Positions 1 through 7,331 of a DNA stretch of 13,583 nt are shown piece after piece. The notes under the pieces were generated by a model. That model saw nothing but the letters and a program-made list of their open reading frames with translations, was not told where the DNA came from and did not search any database. The position numbers and the translations under genes were made by a program. How positions within the stretch are numbered: position 1 is the stretch's first letter; each line of letters begins with the position of its first letter. Source of the DNA: Flavobacteriaceae bacterium (lineage in GTDB: Bacteria > Bacteroidota > Bacteroidia > Flavobacteriales > Flavobacteriaceae); NCBI GenBank assembly GCA_015488935.1, contig WFMU01000070.1:1-13583 (forward strand), given 5' to 3'.

Positions 1-866
1 CTATATTACTTATTACTATATTGGGACTGGTCATTTACAGCTATCTCAATAATGAAAAATACCAAGAAACCAAACAAACACTCATTGTAGAAAAAGAAGC
101 TATTTTAGAGAATTTAACTAAAATGGAAGAACAATACAGTTCGGCAATTGCACAAAACACAACCCTATCTGAAGAACTAGAAGTACAAAAAAATAGTATT
201 ATTAATTTTAAAGATTCGCTAAGAAGATTAAAAAATACGAATTGGAAATTAATTAAATTCTACAAAAATAAAATAAAAGGATTAGATAGAATTTCAAAAA
301 AACTTTTGAACCAAAATGATTCTCTTGTCAAAAAAAATGCAATACTTAATTCTGAAAATCAAGAGTTAGCACAAGAAAAAGAAACATTAACTACAACGTT
401 AGAAAAACAAACTACCTATAATGACACTCTTGCAAAACAGAATTTAGTTTTAGCCAAAAAAGTAGCTATTGGTGAGGTAGTAAAAGCCAGTAATTTTAAA
501 GTAACAACTTACAGACAACGCGGTAGTGGTAAATACAAAGAAAGCACCAGAGCAAGACGTGTAGATATGTTTAAAACAAGTCTCTTATTAAATGAAAATC
601 CAATTGCAAAAGAAAGAGATATTATGACTCATGTTGTCATAAAAAAACCAGATGGTAGTGTTTTAATTGAAAAAGGTGTATTTACCAATAAAGATGGTGA
701 TCGTATAAAATTTTCTGAAGAAAGTAGCGTACCATATAATAAAACTGCCCTTGCTAGCGATATGATTATTTCTGTAGCAGGACGAAAACTAGCCAAAGGT
801 ATTTATAGTATTGATTTTTATGTAGAAGGTGTAAAAGTAGGTACTATTGAACACACACTAAAATAA
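1..866 (+). CDS. Membrane-anchored coiled-coil protein, 5' end cut off by window edge
   Basis: The frame is open from the first bases of the window. A TTG at position 21 could be read as a start, but the codons before it (positions 3-20) encode ILLITI and continue into LGLVIYSYL, which together make a hydrophobic transmembrane segment. The true start is therefore probably upstream of the window. After this N-terminal anchor come about 130 residues rich in E, K, Q, N and L with heptad-like spacing, a long coiled coil with several NxxL/LxxE-type repeats. The last 130 residues, starting near VKASNFKVTTYRQRG, look like a beta-rich globular domain. The layout (one N-terminal helix, coiled coil, C-terminal beta domain) resembles hypothetical proteins common in flavobacteria that are sometimes named as chromosome partitioning proteins without good reason. 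A periplasmic C-terminus is inferred. Function is unknown. The next gene follows after 45 bp and is also a membrane coiled-coil protein, so the two may be cotranscribed. Confidence 0.85.
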   Translation, partial: ILLITILGLVIYSYLNNEKYQETKQTLIVEKEAILENLTKMEEQYSSAIAQNTTLSEELEVQKNSIINFKDSLRRLKNTNWKLIKFYKNKIKGLDRISKKLLNQNDSLVKKNAILNSENQELAQEKETLTTTLEKQTTYNDTLAKQNLVLAKKVAIGEVVKASNFKVTTYRQRGSGKYKESTRARRVDMFKTSLLLNENPIAKERDIMTHVVIKKPDGSVLIEKGVFTNKDGDRIKFSEESSVPYNKTALASDMIISVAGRKLAKGIYSIDFYVEGVKVGTIEHTLK

Positions 867-911
867 CAACTGAATTATTGAACTAATCTTTATCATTAAC
901 AAAATTAATTC

Positions 912-1355
912 ATGGCATCAGATAGTAAAAATTTAGAAAACGACCATCTTAAATCGTTAAAATCGGACTTAGAAAAACAAATACGAGAAATAGAAACTCG
1001 TAAAAGAAATATCTCTGCCGTAGAAGCAGAAAAATTGGCTAGTTTAAAGACTGAACTTCAGCAAAAAACGGCAATTTCTATACAAAAAAACACTTCTAAA
1101 AATAAGATGAAATTAACAAAAAATATGATTTTGCCTATATTAATTATTGTTGTTTGTCTTTTAACTATTGCATACGTTTACAAATTACGATTGGATTTAG
1201 AAAATGAAAAAAAACTTCTTATCGAAAAACAAAAAGAAGAAATTGACTACAATAAAGATGCTATTTTTAAAGATGTTGAAGACGAAATTCCTGAAGATGA
1301 ACTACAAAACATCGACCAATTTAAAGATGTGCCTGATGAAGACACTACAAAATAA
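912..1355 (+). CDS. Hypothetical single-pass membrane protein with coiled coils on both sides
   Basis: This 147-residue protein is not recognised. The ATG at 912 gives a charged, helix-forming N-terminal half (residues 8-55, rich in K, E and L), then a single transmembrane helix at about residues 72-91 (MILPILIIVVCLLTIAYVYK), then another charged helix (about 92-115), and an acidic tail rich in D and E. There is no signal peptide at the start, so the N-terminal half is probably cytoplasmic and the acidic tail periplasmic, although topology is inferred only. It lies 45 bp after the preceding coiled-coil membrane protein on the same strand, with no visible terminator between them, which suggests an operon and possibly a physical partnership. 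A 64-codon frame overlapping its 3' end in another register (1204-1398) is lysine-rich low-complexity and looks like a shadow. Confidence 0.75.
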   Translation: MASDSKNLENDHLKSLKSDLEKQIREIETRKRNISAVEAEKLASLKTELQQKTAISIQKNTSKNKMKLTKNMILPILIIVVCLLTIAYVYKLRLDLENEKKLLIEKQKEEIDYNKDAIFKDVEDEIPEDELQNIDQFKDVPDEDTTK

Positions 1356-1378
1356 AAAAATAGTTATACCTTTTTTTA
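1353..1378 (+). terminator. Possible weak A/T-stem terminator after the coiled-coil gene pair
   Basis: An A7 run starting at the stop codon (TAAAAAAA, 1353-1360) can pair with TTTTTTTA (1371-1378) across a 10-base loop. The T run would serve as the tract. The stem has no G-C pairs, so it is a weak candidate. The hairpins of the 34-bp repeats just downstream could also stop transcription. Confidence 0.25.
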
Positions 1379-1394
1379 TAAGTAACGTTTTTGT

Positions 1395-1496
1395 GTAAAG
1401 TTGTTTTAGCAAAACAACTCTACCAATAGTAAAGCTATTTTAGCAAAACAACCCTGCCAATAGTAAAGTTGTTTTAGCAAAACAACTCTACCTACA
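1395..1496. repeat. Three tandem 34-bp palindromic (hairpin) repeats
   Basis: Three head-to-tail copies of exactly 34 bp occupy 1395-1428, 1429-1462 and 1463-1496. Copies 1 and 3 are identical over their first 30 bases and contain a hairpin: left arm GTAAAGTTGTTTT, loop AGC, right arm AAAACAACTCTAC, pairing over 13 positions with one A-C mismatch. Copy 2 differs by T-to-C, G-to-A, T-to-C and A-to-G changes in the arms. These are not compensatory and break the stem in several places, so copy 2 looks decayed. There are no unique spacers between copies, so this is not a CRISPR. It may be a REP-like family or a terminator cluster behind the upstream genes. Confidence 0.85.
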
Positions 1497-1501
1497 ATAA
1501 A

Positions 1502-1570
1502 CTTCTTGCTTCTTACTTCTTACTTCTTACTTCTTGCTTCTTGCTTCTTGCTTCTTGCTTCTTGCTTCTA
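1502..1570. repeat. Heptanucleotide tandem array (CTTCTTR)
   Basis: Nine uninterrupted 7-bp units run from 1502 to 1564, in the order G, A, A, A, G, G, G, G, G at the seventh base (CTTCTTG or CTTCTTA), followed by a degenerate unit CTTCTA (1565-1570). The array lies in non-coding DNA between the 34-bp repeats and the glyS promoter. One strand is entirely pyrimidine apart from the seventh base of each unit. Such perfect short arrays are prone to slippage during replication. Confidence 0.95.
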
Positions 1571-1634
1571 ACATTATACATCCATTCGTCTTTTACCAAA
1601 CAACAATAAAATTATTCTATTAATTTTAGACTAG

Positions 1635-1658
1635 TTGTAAGGTATTTTTCTATTTTTG
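1635..1658 (+). promoter_or_regulatory. Candidate glyS promoter (Bacteroidetes type)
   Basis: TATTTTTG at 1651-1658 fits the Bacteroidetes -7 consensus TAnnTTTG. A TTG at 1635-1637 could act as the -33 element, although the 13-bp gap is shorter than usual. The box ends only four bases before the ATG at 1663, which implies a leaderless or nearly leaderless transcript. The rest of 1571-1634 is A/T-rich with no other motif seen. Confidence 0.5.
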
Positions 1659-1662
1659 CCAA

Positions 1663-3198
1663 ATGGCAAAACAAGAAGATTTATTTAAGAAAGTAATTTC
1701 ACATGCAAAAGAATATGGATATATATTTCAGTCTAGTGAAATTTATGACGGTTTAAGTGCTGTTTATGACTATGCACAAAATGGTGTAGAATTAAAAAAG
1801 AATATTCGCAACTATTGGTGGAAAGCAATGGTACAACTAAATGAAAATATTGTAGGTATTGATGCTGCAATTTTTATGCACCCAACAACATGGAAAGCCT
1901 CTGGACATGTAGATGCATTTAGCGACCCACTAATTGATAATAAAGATTCTAAAAAAAGATATAGAGCCGATGTATTAATTGAAGATTATTGTGCTAAAAT
2001 CGAAAAAAAGATAGACAAAGAAGTTAGCAAAGCTGCTAAACGATTTGGAGATGCTTTTAACAAAGAAGAATTTATTACAACAAATGGACGTGTTTTAGGC
2101 TATCAAAAAAAAATAGATACCATATTAAAACGCCTTGGTAAATCTTTAGAAAACGAAAATTTAGCTGATGTAAAAGCACTAATTGAAGAATTAGAAATTG
2201 CTTGTCCACTATCTGGTTCAAAAAATTGGACCGATGTAAAGCAATTTAATTTAATGTTTGGTACAAAATTAGGTGCCGATGCTGCTTCTGCCATGGATTT
2301 ATACCTACGTCCAGAAACAGCACAAGGTATCTTTGTAAACTTTGCTAATGTTCAAAAAACAGGACGTATGAAAATACCATTTGGTATCGCCCAAACAGGA
2401 AAGGCATTTAGAAATGAAATTGTTGCACGACAATTTATTTTTAGAATGCGCGAATTTGAACAAATGGAAATGCAATTTTTTGTTAAACCAGGTACGCAAA
2501 CCGAATGGTACAAAAAATGGAAAGAAGAACGACTAAAATGGCATCTGTCTCTTGGTTTAGGTGCCGACAATTATCGCTTTCACGATCATGAAAAATTAGC
2601 ACATTACGCAGATGCTGCTGCAGACATTGAATTCAAATTCCCTTTTGGTTTTAAAGAACTTGAAGGAATTCATTCTAGAACTGATTTTGATTTAAAAGCA
2701 CACGAAGAGCATTCTGGCAAAAAATTACGCTTTTTTGATCACGAAACGAATACAAATTATGTACCTTATGTGGTAGAAACTTCTGTTGGTTTAGATAGAT
2801 TATTTTTAGCCATATTTTCTAATTCGTTACAGACAGAGGATTTAGAAGATGGTTCTACTAGAGTAGTTTTAAAATTACCATCGATTCTTGCACCTATTAA
2901 AGTTGCTGTTTTACCATTACTTAAAAAAGAAGGTTTACCAGAAATTGCACATCGTATTATTGACGATTTAAAATTTGATTTTACAACAACTTACGACGAA
3001 AAAGATGCCATTGGTAGGCGTTATAGAAGACAAGATGCCAATGGAACTCCATTTTGTATTACTGTTGACCATCAAACAAAAGAAGATAACACGGTAACCA
3101 TCCGCTACAGAGATACTATGTTACAAGAGCGTATTGCAATTAGTGATATTGCAACAATTGTTAGTAAAGAAATCGCTTTTAAAAAATGGCTTCGCTAA
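1663..3198 (+). CDS. glyS: Glycyl-tRNA synthetase (single-chain, class II)
   Basis: This enzyme charges tRNA-Gly with glycine using ATP in the cytoplasm. At 511 residues it is the homodimeric class II form found in Bacteroidetes, archaea and eukaryotes, not the two-subunit GlyQ/GlyS form of enterobacteria. The N-terminus MAKQEDLFKKVISHAKEYGY and the nearby FQSSEIYDGLSAVYDY block fit the family start, so the ATG at 1663 is well supported. Other landmarks are MHPTTWKASGHVDAF (72-86), RPETAQG (216-222), class II motif 2 with FRNEI and the RMREFEQMEMQFF stretch (249-273), motif 3 GLDRLFLAIF (376-385), and an anticodon-binding domain from about residue 411 to the end, containing the GRRYRRQDANGTPF segment. 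It appears to be monocistronic: repeats and its own promoter box lie upstream, and 251 bp separate it from the next gene. No T-box leader is present. Confidence 0.97.
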   Translation: MAKQEDLFKKVISHAKEYGYIFQSSEIYDGLSAVYDYAQNGVELKKNIRNYWWKAMVQLNENIVGIDAAIFMHPTTWKASGHVDAFSDPLIDNKDSKKRYRADVLIEDYCAKIEKKIDKEVSKAAKRFGDAFNKEEFITTNGRVLGYQKKIDTILKRLGKSLENENLADVKALIEELEIACPLSGSKNWTDVKQFNLMFGTKLGADAASAMDLYLRPETAQGIFVNFANVQKTGRMKIPFGIAQTGKAFRNEIVARQFIFRMREFEQMEMQFFVKPGTQTEWYKKWKEERLKWHLSLGLGADNYRFHDHEKLAHYADAAADIEFKFPFGFKELEGIHSRTDFDLKAHEEHSGKKLRFFDHETNTNYVPYVVETSVGLDRLFLAIFSNSLQTEDLEDGSTRVVLKLPSILAPIKVAVLPLLKKEGLPEIAHRIIDDLKFDFTTTYDEKDAIGRRYRRQDANGTPFCITVDHQTKEDNTVTIRYRDTMLQERIAISDIATIVSKEIAFKKWLR

Positions 3199-3406
3199 AA
3201 AAGACAAGTTCTAGTAGGCTTGAAAAAACACTTTCTTAAAAAAACGTCAATAACTAAAAAAGAAATTAATTCTATTTTTGGATAATAACGTAGTAAAAAT
3301 TTGTATTTTTATAATATCAGTTTTAAAAATGCTTTTATAAAATTGAATTTATTGGTTGCAATATTAAAATATGATATTACACAGCTTTTTTTAATTCAAT
3401 GAATGC

Positions 3407-3414
3407 TATTTTTG
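3407..3414 (+). promoter_or_regulatory. Candidate -7 box for the porin-amt unit
   Basis: TATTTTTG (TAnnTTTG type) ends 35 bp before the ATG at 3450. A second copy of the same octamer lies at 3273-3280 and could be an additional, more distal promoter. No clear -33 TTTG was found at standard spacing for either, and no sigma-54 site was seen. The remainder of the 251-bp gap (3199-3449) is A/T-rich with nothing else recognisable. Confidence 0.45.
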
Positions 3415-3449
3415 TAAAATTGTATTTCAAATTTTAAAAAGACAAATTT

Positions 3450-4208
3450 ATGAATAAAAAGATAATCTTATTTTTAATGATACTACTACTGTCATTAACA
3501 GCAATTTATGCGCAAGAGTCACAAAACACAAAGAAAAAAGATACGTTAACTATTGGTGTAGATTTAATGAGTCGTTATATTTTTAGAGGAACTGAACTTG
3601 GAGGTGCATCGCCAAGTATTCAACCTAATTTAGCTTATACTCGTGGAAAATTTACTGTTGGTCTTTGGGGTGCTTATGCCATTAATCAAACGGCTGCTTC
3701 ACAAGAAGCGGATATTTATGCCACTTATGCTGTTTCTGAAAAAATAAGCATCACTTTAACCGATTATTTTTTTCCAACGGATGATGGAAATTACAAGTAT
3801 TTTGACTACGATAAATTAACAACAGTCCATCTTTTAGAAGCAAGTATTAGTTACTCTGGCACTAAAAAATTACCATTATCATTTTTAGTTGCAACTAATT
3901 TTTATGGTTCAGATCCTATTCGTTTGAATGAAGACGGAACACGAAAAGGCATTCAATACTCATCGTATGCAGAGTTAGGCTATTCCTTTAAAAGATTTGA
4001 TGCATTTATCGGCTTTAATCTAACAAAACCTAATGAAAATATCGGTGAATCAGGATTTTACGGTGATACTTTTGGCGTTGTAAATTTAGGAATAACAGCA
4101 GCACGCAAAGTAAAAATTACGAATACATTTGACTTACCTTTAACTTTTTCATTAATAACTAATCCTCAAGCTCAAAAAATATTTTTTGTCTTTGGAATTT
4201 CATTATAA
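3450..4208 (+). CDS. TorF/Gcw_chp-type putative outer-membrane porin
   Basis: A 252-residue exported protein. A signal peptide is evident: basic MNKK, a hydrophobic core to about residue 20, and probable cleavage after A21 in IYA-QES. The mature start contains GVDLMSRYIFRGTELGGASPS, with the D-x-x-SRYxFRG pattern typical of the TorF-family putative porins (formerly the Gcw_chp family). Alternating hydrophobic and polar residues with many aromatics and glycines (LWGAYA, SYAELGYSFKRFDAFIGFNL), plus a terminal hydrophobic strand FFVFGISL, support an outer-membrane beta-barrel. It sits 24 bp upstream of the ammonium channel gene on the same strand, so the two are probably one transcript and the barrel may let ammonium or other small nitrogen compounds cross the outer membrane. 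That role is inferred from the neighbour alone. Confidence 0.8.
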   Translation: MNKKIILFLMILLLSLTAIYAQESQNTKKKDTLTIGVDLMSRYIFRGTELGGASPSIQPNLAYTRGKFTVGLWGAYAINQTAASQEADIYATYAVSEKISITLTDYFFPTDDGNYKYFDYDKLTTVHLLEASISYSGTKKLPLSFLVATNFYGSDPIRLNEDGTRKGIQYSSYAELGYSFKRFDAFIGFNLTKPNENIGESGFYGDTFGVVNLGITAARKVKITNTFDLPLTFSLITNPQAQKIFFVFGISL

Positions 4209-4232
4209 TTAACCAAATAAATTTTTTAAACT

Positions 4233-5450
4233 ATGTTTGATACAGGAACAACAACATTCATGATACTTTCTACAAGTCTTGTGATGTTAATGACACCAGG
4301 TCTTGCATTCTTCTACGGAGGTTTAGCAGGAAAACGAAATATTTTAGGAATAATGATGCAATCATTTGTTTCTTTAGGAATTACCACAATTCTCTGGGTA
4401 ATAGCAGGATATTCACTTTGCTTTAGTGGAGGCGATGGCGGAATTATTGGGAATTTAGATTTAATGTTTTTAAACGGAATACCCTTTGACCAAGCTTATA
4501 GCGGAGCAGGAGGTAAATATCCAGAATACATTTTTATTGCATACCAAATGATGTTTGCTATTATTACACCTGCTTTAATTACAGGAGCATTTGTAAATCG
4601 TGTAACTTTTAAAGCGTATTTAATATTTTTAGTAGCCTGGCAATTATTTGTTTACTATCCGTTTGTACACATGGTTTGGGGTAACGGATTACTAGCACAT
4701 TGGGGCGTTTTAGACTTTGCTGGAGGAATTGTAGTACATGCTACAGCAGGTTTTGCAGCTTTAGCTTCTGTTTTTTATGTAGGGAAACGAAAAGATACGC
4801 AATCACCACCGAATAGTATTCCGTTAGTAGCTATTGGTACAGGTTTACTATGGTTTGGATGGTATGGATTTAATGCAGGTAGTGAATTAAAAGTTGATTC
4901 AGTTACAACTTTAGCCTTTTTAAATACCGATGTTGCAGCTTCTTTTGCTGCGATTACTTGGTTATTAATAGAGTGGAAACGTGAAGGGAAACCAAAATAT
5001 GTTGGTTTACTTACTGGTGCTGTAGCAGGTTTAGCAACCATTACACCAGCAGCTGGTTTTGTTCCACTTTGGGCAGCTATGTTAATTGGTATTGCTGCAG
5101 GTGCGTTTACTTATGGAGCAGTTCAATTGAAAAACCGTTGGGGTTGGGATGATGCTTTAGATGTTTGGGGAGTTCATGGAATGGGTGGATTTTTAGGAAC
5201 AATTTTATTAGGAGTATTTGCCTCAAAAGCGATTAATGGTCAAGCAGGTTTAATTGAAGGAGATACAGCCTTTTTTATGAAAGAAGCTGTTGCTGTTATT
5301 GGTGCTTCAATCTATGCTTTCTTGTTTACTTACGTAATGTTGGTACTTATCAATTTTATTACTAAAGTTAAAGTAAGTGAAGTTGAAGAAGTAGAAGGTA
5401 TTGATGCTGCAATTCATGGAGAAAAAGCTTACGATGAAGGTGCTTTATAG
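4233..5450 (+). CDS. amt: Ammonium channel/transporter of the Amt family
   Basis: A 405-residue inner-membrane protein with about eleven hydrophobic segments, which conducts ammonium/ammonia into the cytoplasm as a trimer. Family residues are in place: PGLAFFYGG (22-30), a Phe at about 108 in the periplasmic gate region, D161 in LDFAGG, the first pore histidine H169 (VVHATAG), F213 and S217 in GFNAGSEL, and the second pore histidine H315 in WGVHGMGG. The C-terminal tail EGIDAAIHGEKAYD matches the conserved cytoplasmic tail that contacts GlnK in studied homologues. There is no cleaved signal peptide. The gene follows the putative porin after 24 bp and is followed by a strong hairpin. No PII (glnB/glnK) gene is next to it, so any GlnK partner must be encoded elsewhere. 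Nitrogen-dependent regulation is expected from the family, but no operator is visible here. Confidence 0.96.
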   Translation: MFDTGTTTFMILSTSLVMLMTPGLAFFYGGLAGKRNILGIMMQSFVSLGITTILWVIAGYSLCFSGGDGGIIGNLDLMFLNGIPFDQAYSGAGGKYPEYIFIAYQMMFAIITPALITGAFVNRVTFKAYLIFLVAWQLFVYYPFVHMVWGNGLLAHWGVLDFAGGIVVHATAGFAALASVFYVGKRKDTQSPPNSIPLVAIGTGLLWFGWYGFNAGSELKVDSVTTLAFLNTDVAASFAAITWLLIEWKREGKPKYVGLLTGAVAGLATITPAAGFVPLWAAMLIGIAAGAFTYGAVQLKNRWGWDDALDVWGVHGMGGFLGTILLGVFASKAINGQAGLIEGDTAFFMKEAVAVIGASIYAFLFTYVMLVLINFITKVKVSEVEEVEGIDAAIHGEKAYDEGAL

Positions 5451-5516
5451 TAATAATAAATCCGATATTGTTGCCAAAAATGGTTGGTAATTTATTAACG
5501 ATAGGATTATCCTTAT

Positions 5517-5556
5517 ATAATAGAAAGAACTTTCTTTTGAAAGTTCTTTCTATTAT
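5517..5556 (+). terminator. Strong hairpin terminator after amt
   Basis: An 18-bp perfect inverted repeat (5517-5534 with 5539-5556) closes a TTTT loop. On the + strand it is followed by TTATTT, so it best serves as the terminator of the porin-amt transcript. On the - strand it is not followed by a T tract. It lies in the 228-bp convergent gap between amt and the second PPK2 gene, and no gene is seen elsewhere in that gap. Confidence 0.8.
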
Positions 5557-5678
5557 TTATTTAAATAAAACATTGTATTTCGGTATATTTTGATTTCATT
5601 TCAAAAAAATTAGTTCCGTCATATTTCTTTAGCAATCACAATACTTTTCAGCTGTCCTTTTTCTGTTGAAAAACGTAA

Positions 5679-6473
5679 TTACACTTTAATACTTTTATCG
5701 TAAGGTACATTTTTTAGTATGTGTTCTATAACACCTACACGTGCAATTGTTTTTTTATTTGCTCGTATTACTTTAAAACGAATGGCTCCTTTTTGTTTTG
5801 TATTTGAAAACATTTTCTTTTTATAATCGGTATATACATCCCAAAGGCGTTGTGCATCTTCATCTACTTTTGTCATTTTCCATTGTTTTAATGGGTCTGC
5901 TTTTATTTCTGCAAAACGTTTTGCTTGTTCGGTTTTAGAAATAGACATATATATTTTTACAAGAATAGTTCCAGATTCGGTAATCATACTTTCGAAATTA
6001 TTTACTTGTTTCATAAATATGTCATATTCTTCTTTGGTACAAAATCCGTTTACAGGTTCTACTACTGCTCTATTGTACCAACTTCTATCAAAAAATACAA
6101 TTTCTCCTGCTTGTGGTAGTTCACTTACATACCGCTGAAAATACCATTGTGTTTTTTCTACTTCGGTTGGTTTTGGCAATGCAACTATTCTTAAATGACG
6201 TGGATTCATTTTTTCGGTTACTCTACGAATTGCCCCTCCTTTTCCTGCAGCATCTCGTCCTTCAAAAATTACAATAACGCGTTTACCATTATTAATTACC
6301 CATGTTTGTAGTTTTATTAATTCTACTTGGTATTTTTTTAATTTTTTTTCGTAATCTACATAGCGTATTGCTTTTTCGTAGTTTAAAGGCTCTTTGCGCA
6401 ATAATGCCAACATTCCTTTTTTAGAGTTTAGCTTTTTAAGGTTTTGTGCTGTAAATAATGTATTCTCTTCCAT
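5679..6473 (-). CDS. PPK2-family polyphosphate kinase, divergent paralog
   Basis: PPK2 enzymes transfer phosphate between polyphosphate and nucleotides in the cytoplasm. This 264-residue copy has the Walker A loop EGRDAAGKGG (71-80), the PTEVEKTQWYFQRY segment (102-115), and Walker B plus the following loop VFFDRSWYNRAVVEPV (126-141). GRDAAGKGG points to the class I/II side of the family and away from class III, where GMDxAGKDG is usual. It starts one base after the stop of the neighbouring PPK2 gene, so the two are surely cotranscribed and probably translationally coupled. It differs from that paralog in the C-terminal third: the usual RWKxSPxD is QWKMTKVD (197-204), and the PW pair that precedes the conserved VIK/VIR strand is replaced by IR within QKGAIRFKVI. 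It may have a changed nucleotide preference or a regulatory role. Substrate is not decidable from sequence. Confidence 0.9.
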   Translation of the reverse strand: MEENTLFTAQNLKKLNSKKGMLALLRKEPLNYEKAIRYVDYEKKLKKYQVELIKLQTWVINNGKRVIVIFEGRDAAGKGGAIRRVTEKMNPRHLRIVALPKPTEVEKTQWYFQRYVSELPQAGEIVFFDRSWYNRAVVEPVNGFCTKEEYDIFMKQVNNFESMITESGTILVKIYMSISKTEQAKRFAEIKADPLKQWKMTKVDEDAQRLWDVYTDYKKKMFSNTKQKGAIRFKVIRANKKTIARVGVIEHILKNVPYDKSIKV

Positions 6474-6474
6474 C

Positions 6475-7329
6475 TTAAAACTGTTTTACGGATCTATAAT
6501 AACGCATTACCACATTTGGATCTGGCAATATACTTGTTTCTGCTTTTTCTTTTCCATCATAATTAAATTTGGATAATACATAGCGCATACTTTCTAATCT
6601 TGCTTCTAGCTTATTGTTTGTTTTTATTACAATCCACGGGCAATAAGAGGTATGTGTTCTACTAAACATTTGCTCTTTATAGAATGAATATTCTTTCCAC
6701 AAGGCTTGTCCTTTTTGATCTACTGGACTAAATTTCCATCGTTTTAATGGGTTTTCTAATCTACTAGTAAATCGTGCTTGTTGTTCTTCTTTGGATATAG
6801 AAAACCAAAATTTTATTATTTCTACACCAGATTCGTATAACATGTGTTCAAATTCTGGTACTTGTACCATGTATTGTTTGTACTGCTCTTCTGTACAGAA
6901 TCCCATCACTGGTTCTACTACGGCTCTATTGTACCAACTTCGGTCAAAAAATACTATTTCTCCAGGGTTTGGCAGTTGTTTTATATAACGTCTAAAATAC
7001 CATTGTCCTTGTTCTACTTCGGTTGGTTTAGATAGGGCTACCAATCGCATAGAACGTGGATTTAAATGTTCTATAAATCTACGTATAGAGCCTCCTTTTC
7101 CTGCGGCATCTCTACCTTCGAAAATAATGGCTACTCGCTTGTTATTTTTTTGTACCCATTGTTGTAATTTTACGAGTTCTACTTGCAAAAATCGCAATTC
7201 TCTTTCGTATTGTAATATATTCAATACATTTTTTATTGGAACTTTACGTTCCTTAGCAATTGCAATAAGTTCTTCCTTTGTTTTTGCCTTTTCGAAATCT
7301 GCTCTTGTAAGCTTATTTTTTTCTTCCAT
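6475..7329 (-). CDS. ppk2: PPK2-family polyphosphate kinase, class I-like
   Basis: This 284-residue cytoplasmic enzyme is predicted to interconvert nucleoside diphosphates and triphosphates using polyphosphate. It keeps every class I-type landmark I can place: Walker A EGRDAAGKGG (71-80), KPTEVEQGQWYFRRY (101-115), Walker B region VFFDRSWYNRAVVEPV (126-141), NPLKRWKFSPVD (193-204), and a C-terminal CPWIVIKTNNKLEARL strand-helix (230-245). The N-terminal region is a helical segment before YERELRFLQVELVKLQ. A C-terminal extension after residue 257 ends in PDPNVVMRYYRSVKQF and is absent from the downstream copy. It is the first gene of a two-gene unit, with its own candidate promoter, and lies 76 bp after the TauE/SafE-family gene. 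The class I assignment is inferred from motif resemblance. No ppk1 or exopolyphosphatase gene is nearby. Confidence 0.93.
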   Translation of the reverse strand: MEEKNKLTRADFEKAKTKEELIAIAKERKVPIKNVLNILQYERELRFLQVELVKLQQWVQKNNKRVAIIFEGRDAAGKGGSIRRFIEHLNPRSMRLVALSKPTEVEQGQWYFRRYIKQLPNPGEIVFFDRSWYNRAVVEPVMGFCTEEQYKQYMVQVPEFEHMLYESGVEIIKFWFSISKEEQQARFTSRLENPLKRWKFSPVDQKGQALWKEYSFYKEQMFSRTHTSYCPWIVIKTNNKLEARLESMRYVLSKFNYDGKEKAETSILPDPNVVMRYYRSVKQF

Positions 7330-7331
7330 AA

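Noticed and set aside
21..23. TTG at 21 as the true start of the first gene
   Set aside because: The codons before it continue the same hydrophobic helix, so the gene very likely starts before the window.
1395..1496. CRISPR-like periodic repeats
   Set aside because: The 34-bp units abut with no unique spacers, there are only three, and no cas gene is near.
1571..1662. T-box or other riboswitch in front of glyS
   Set aside because: No T-box motif or conserved stem is present, and the promoter box sits almost on the start codon, leaving no room for a leader.
3199..3240. Terminator just after glyS
   Set aside because: CAAGTT and GGCTTG can pair with two G-T wobbles, but the stem is short and is followed by As, not Ts.
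3199..3449. Sigma-54 (nitrogen-type) promoter before the porin-amt unit
   Set aside because: No TGGCAC-N5-TTGC-like pair was found; only TAnnTTTG-type boxes are present.
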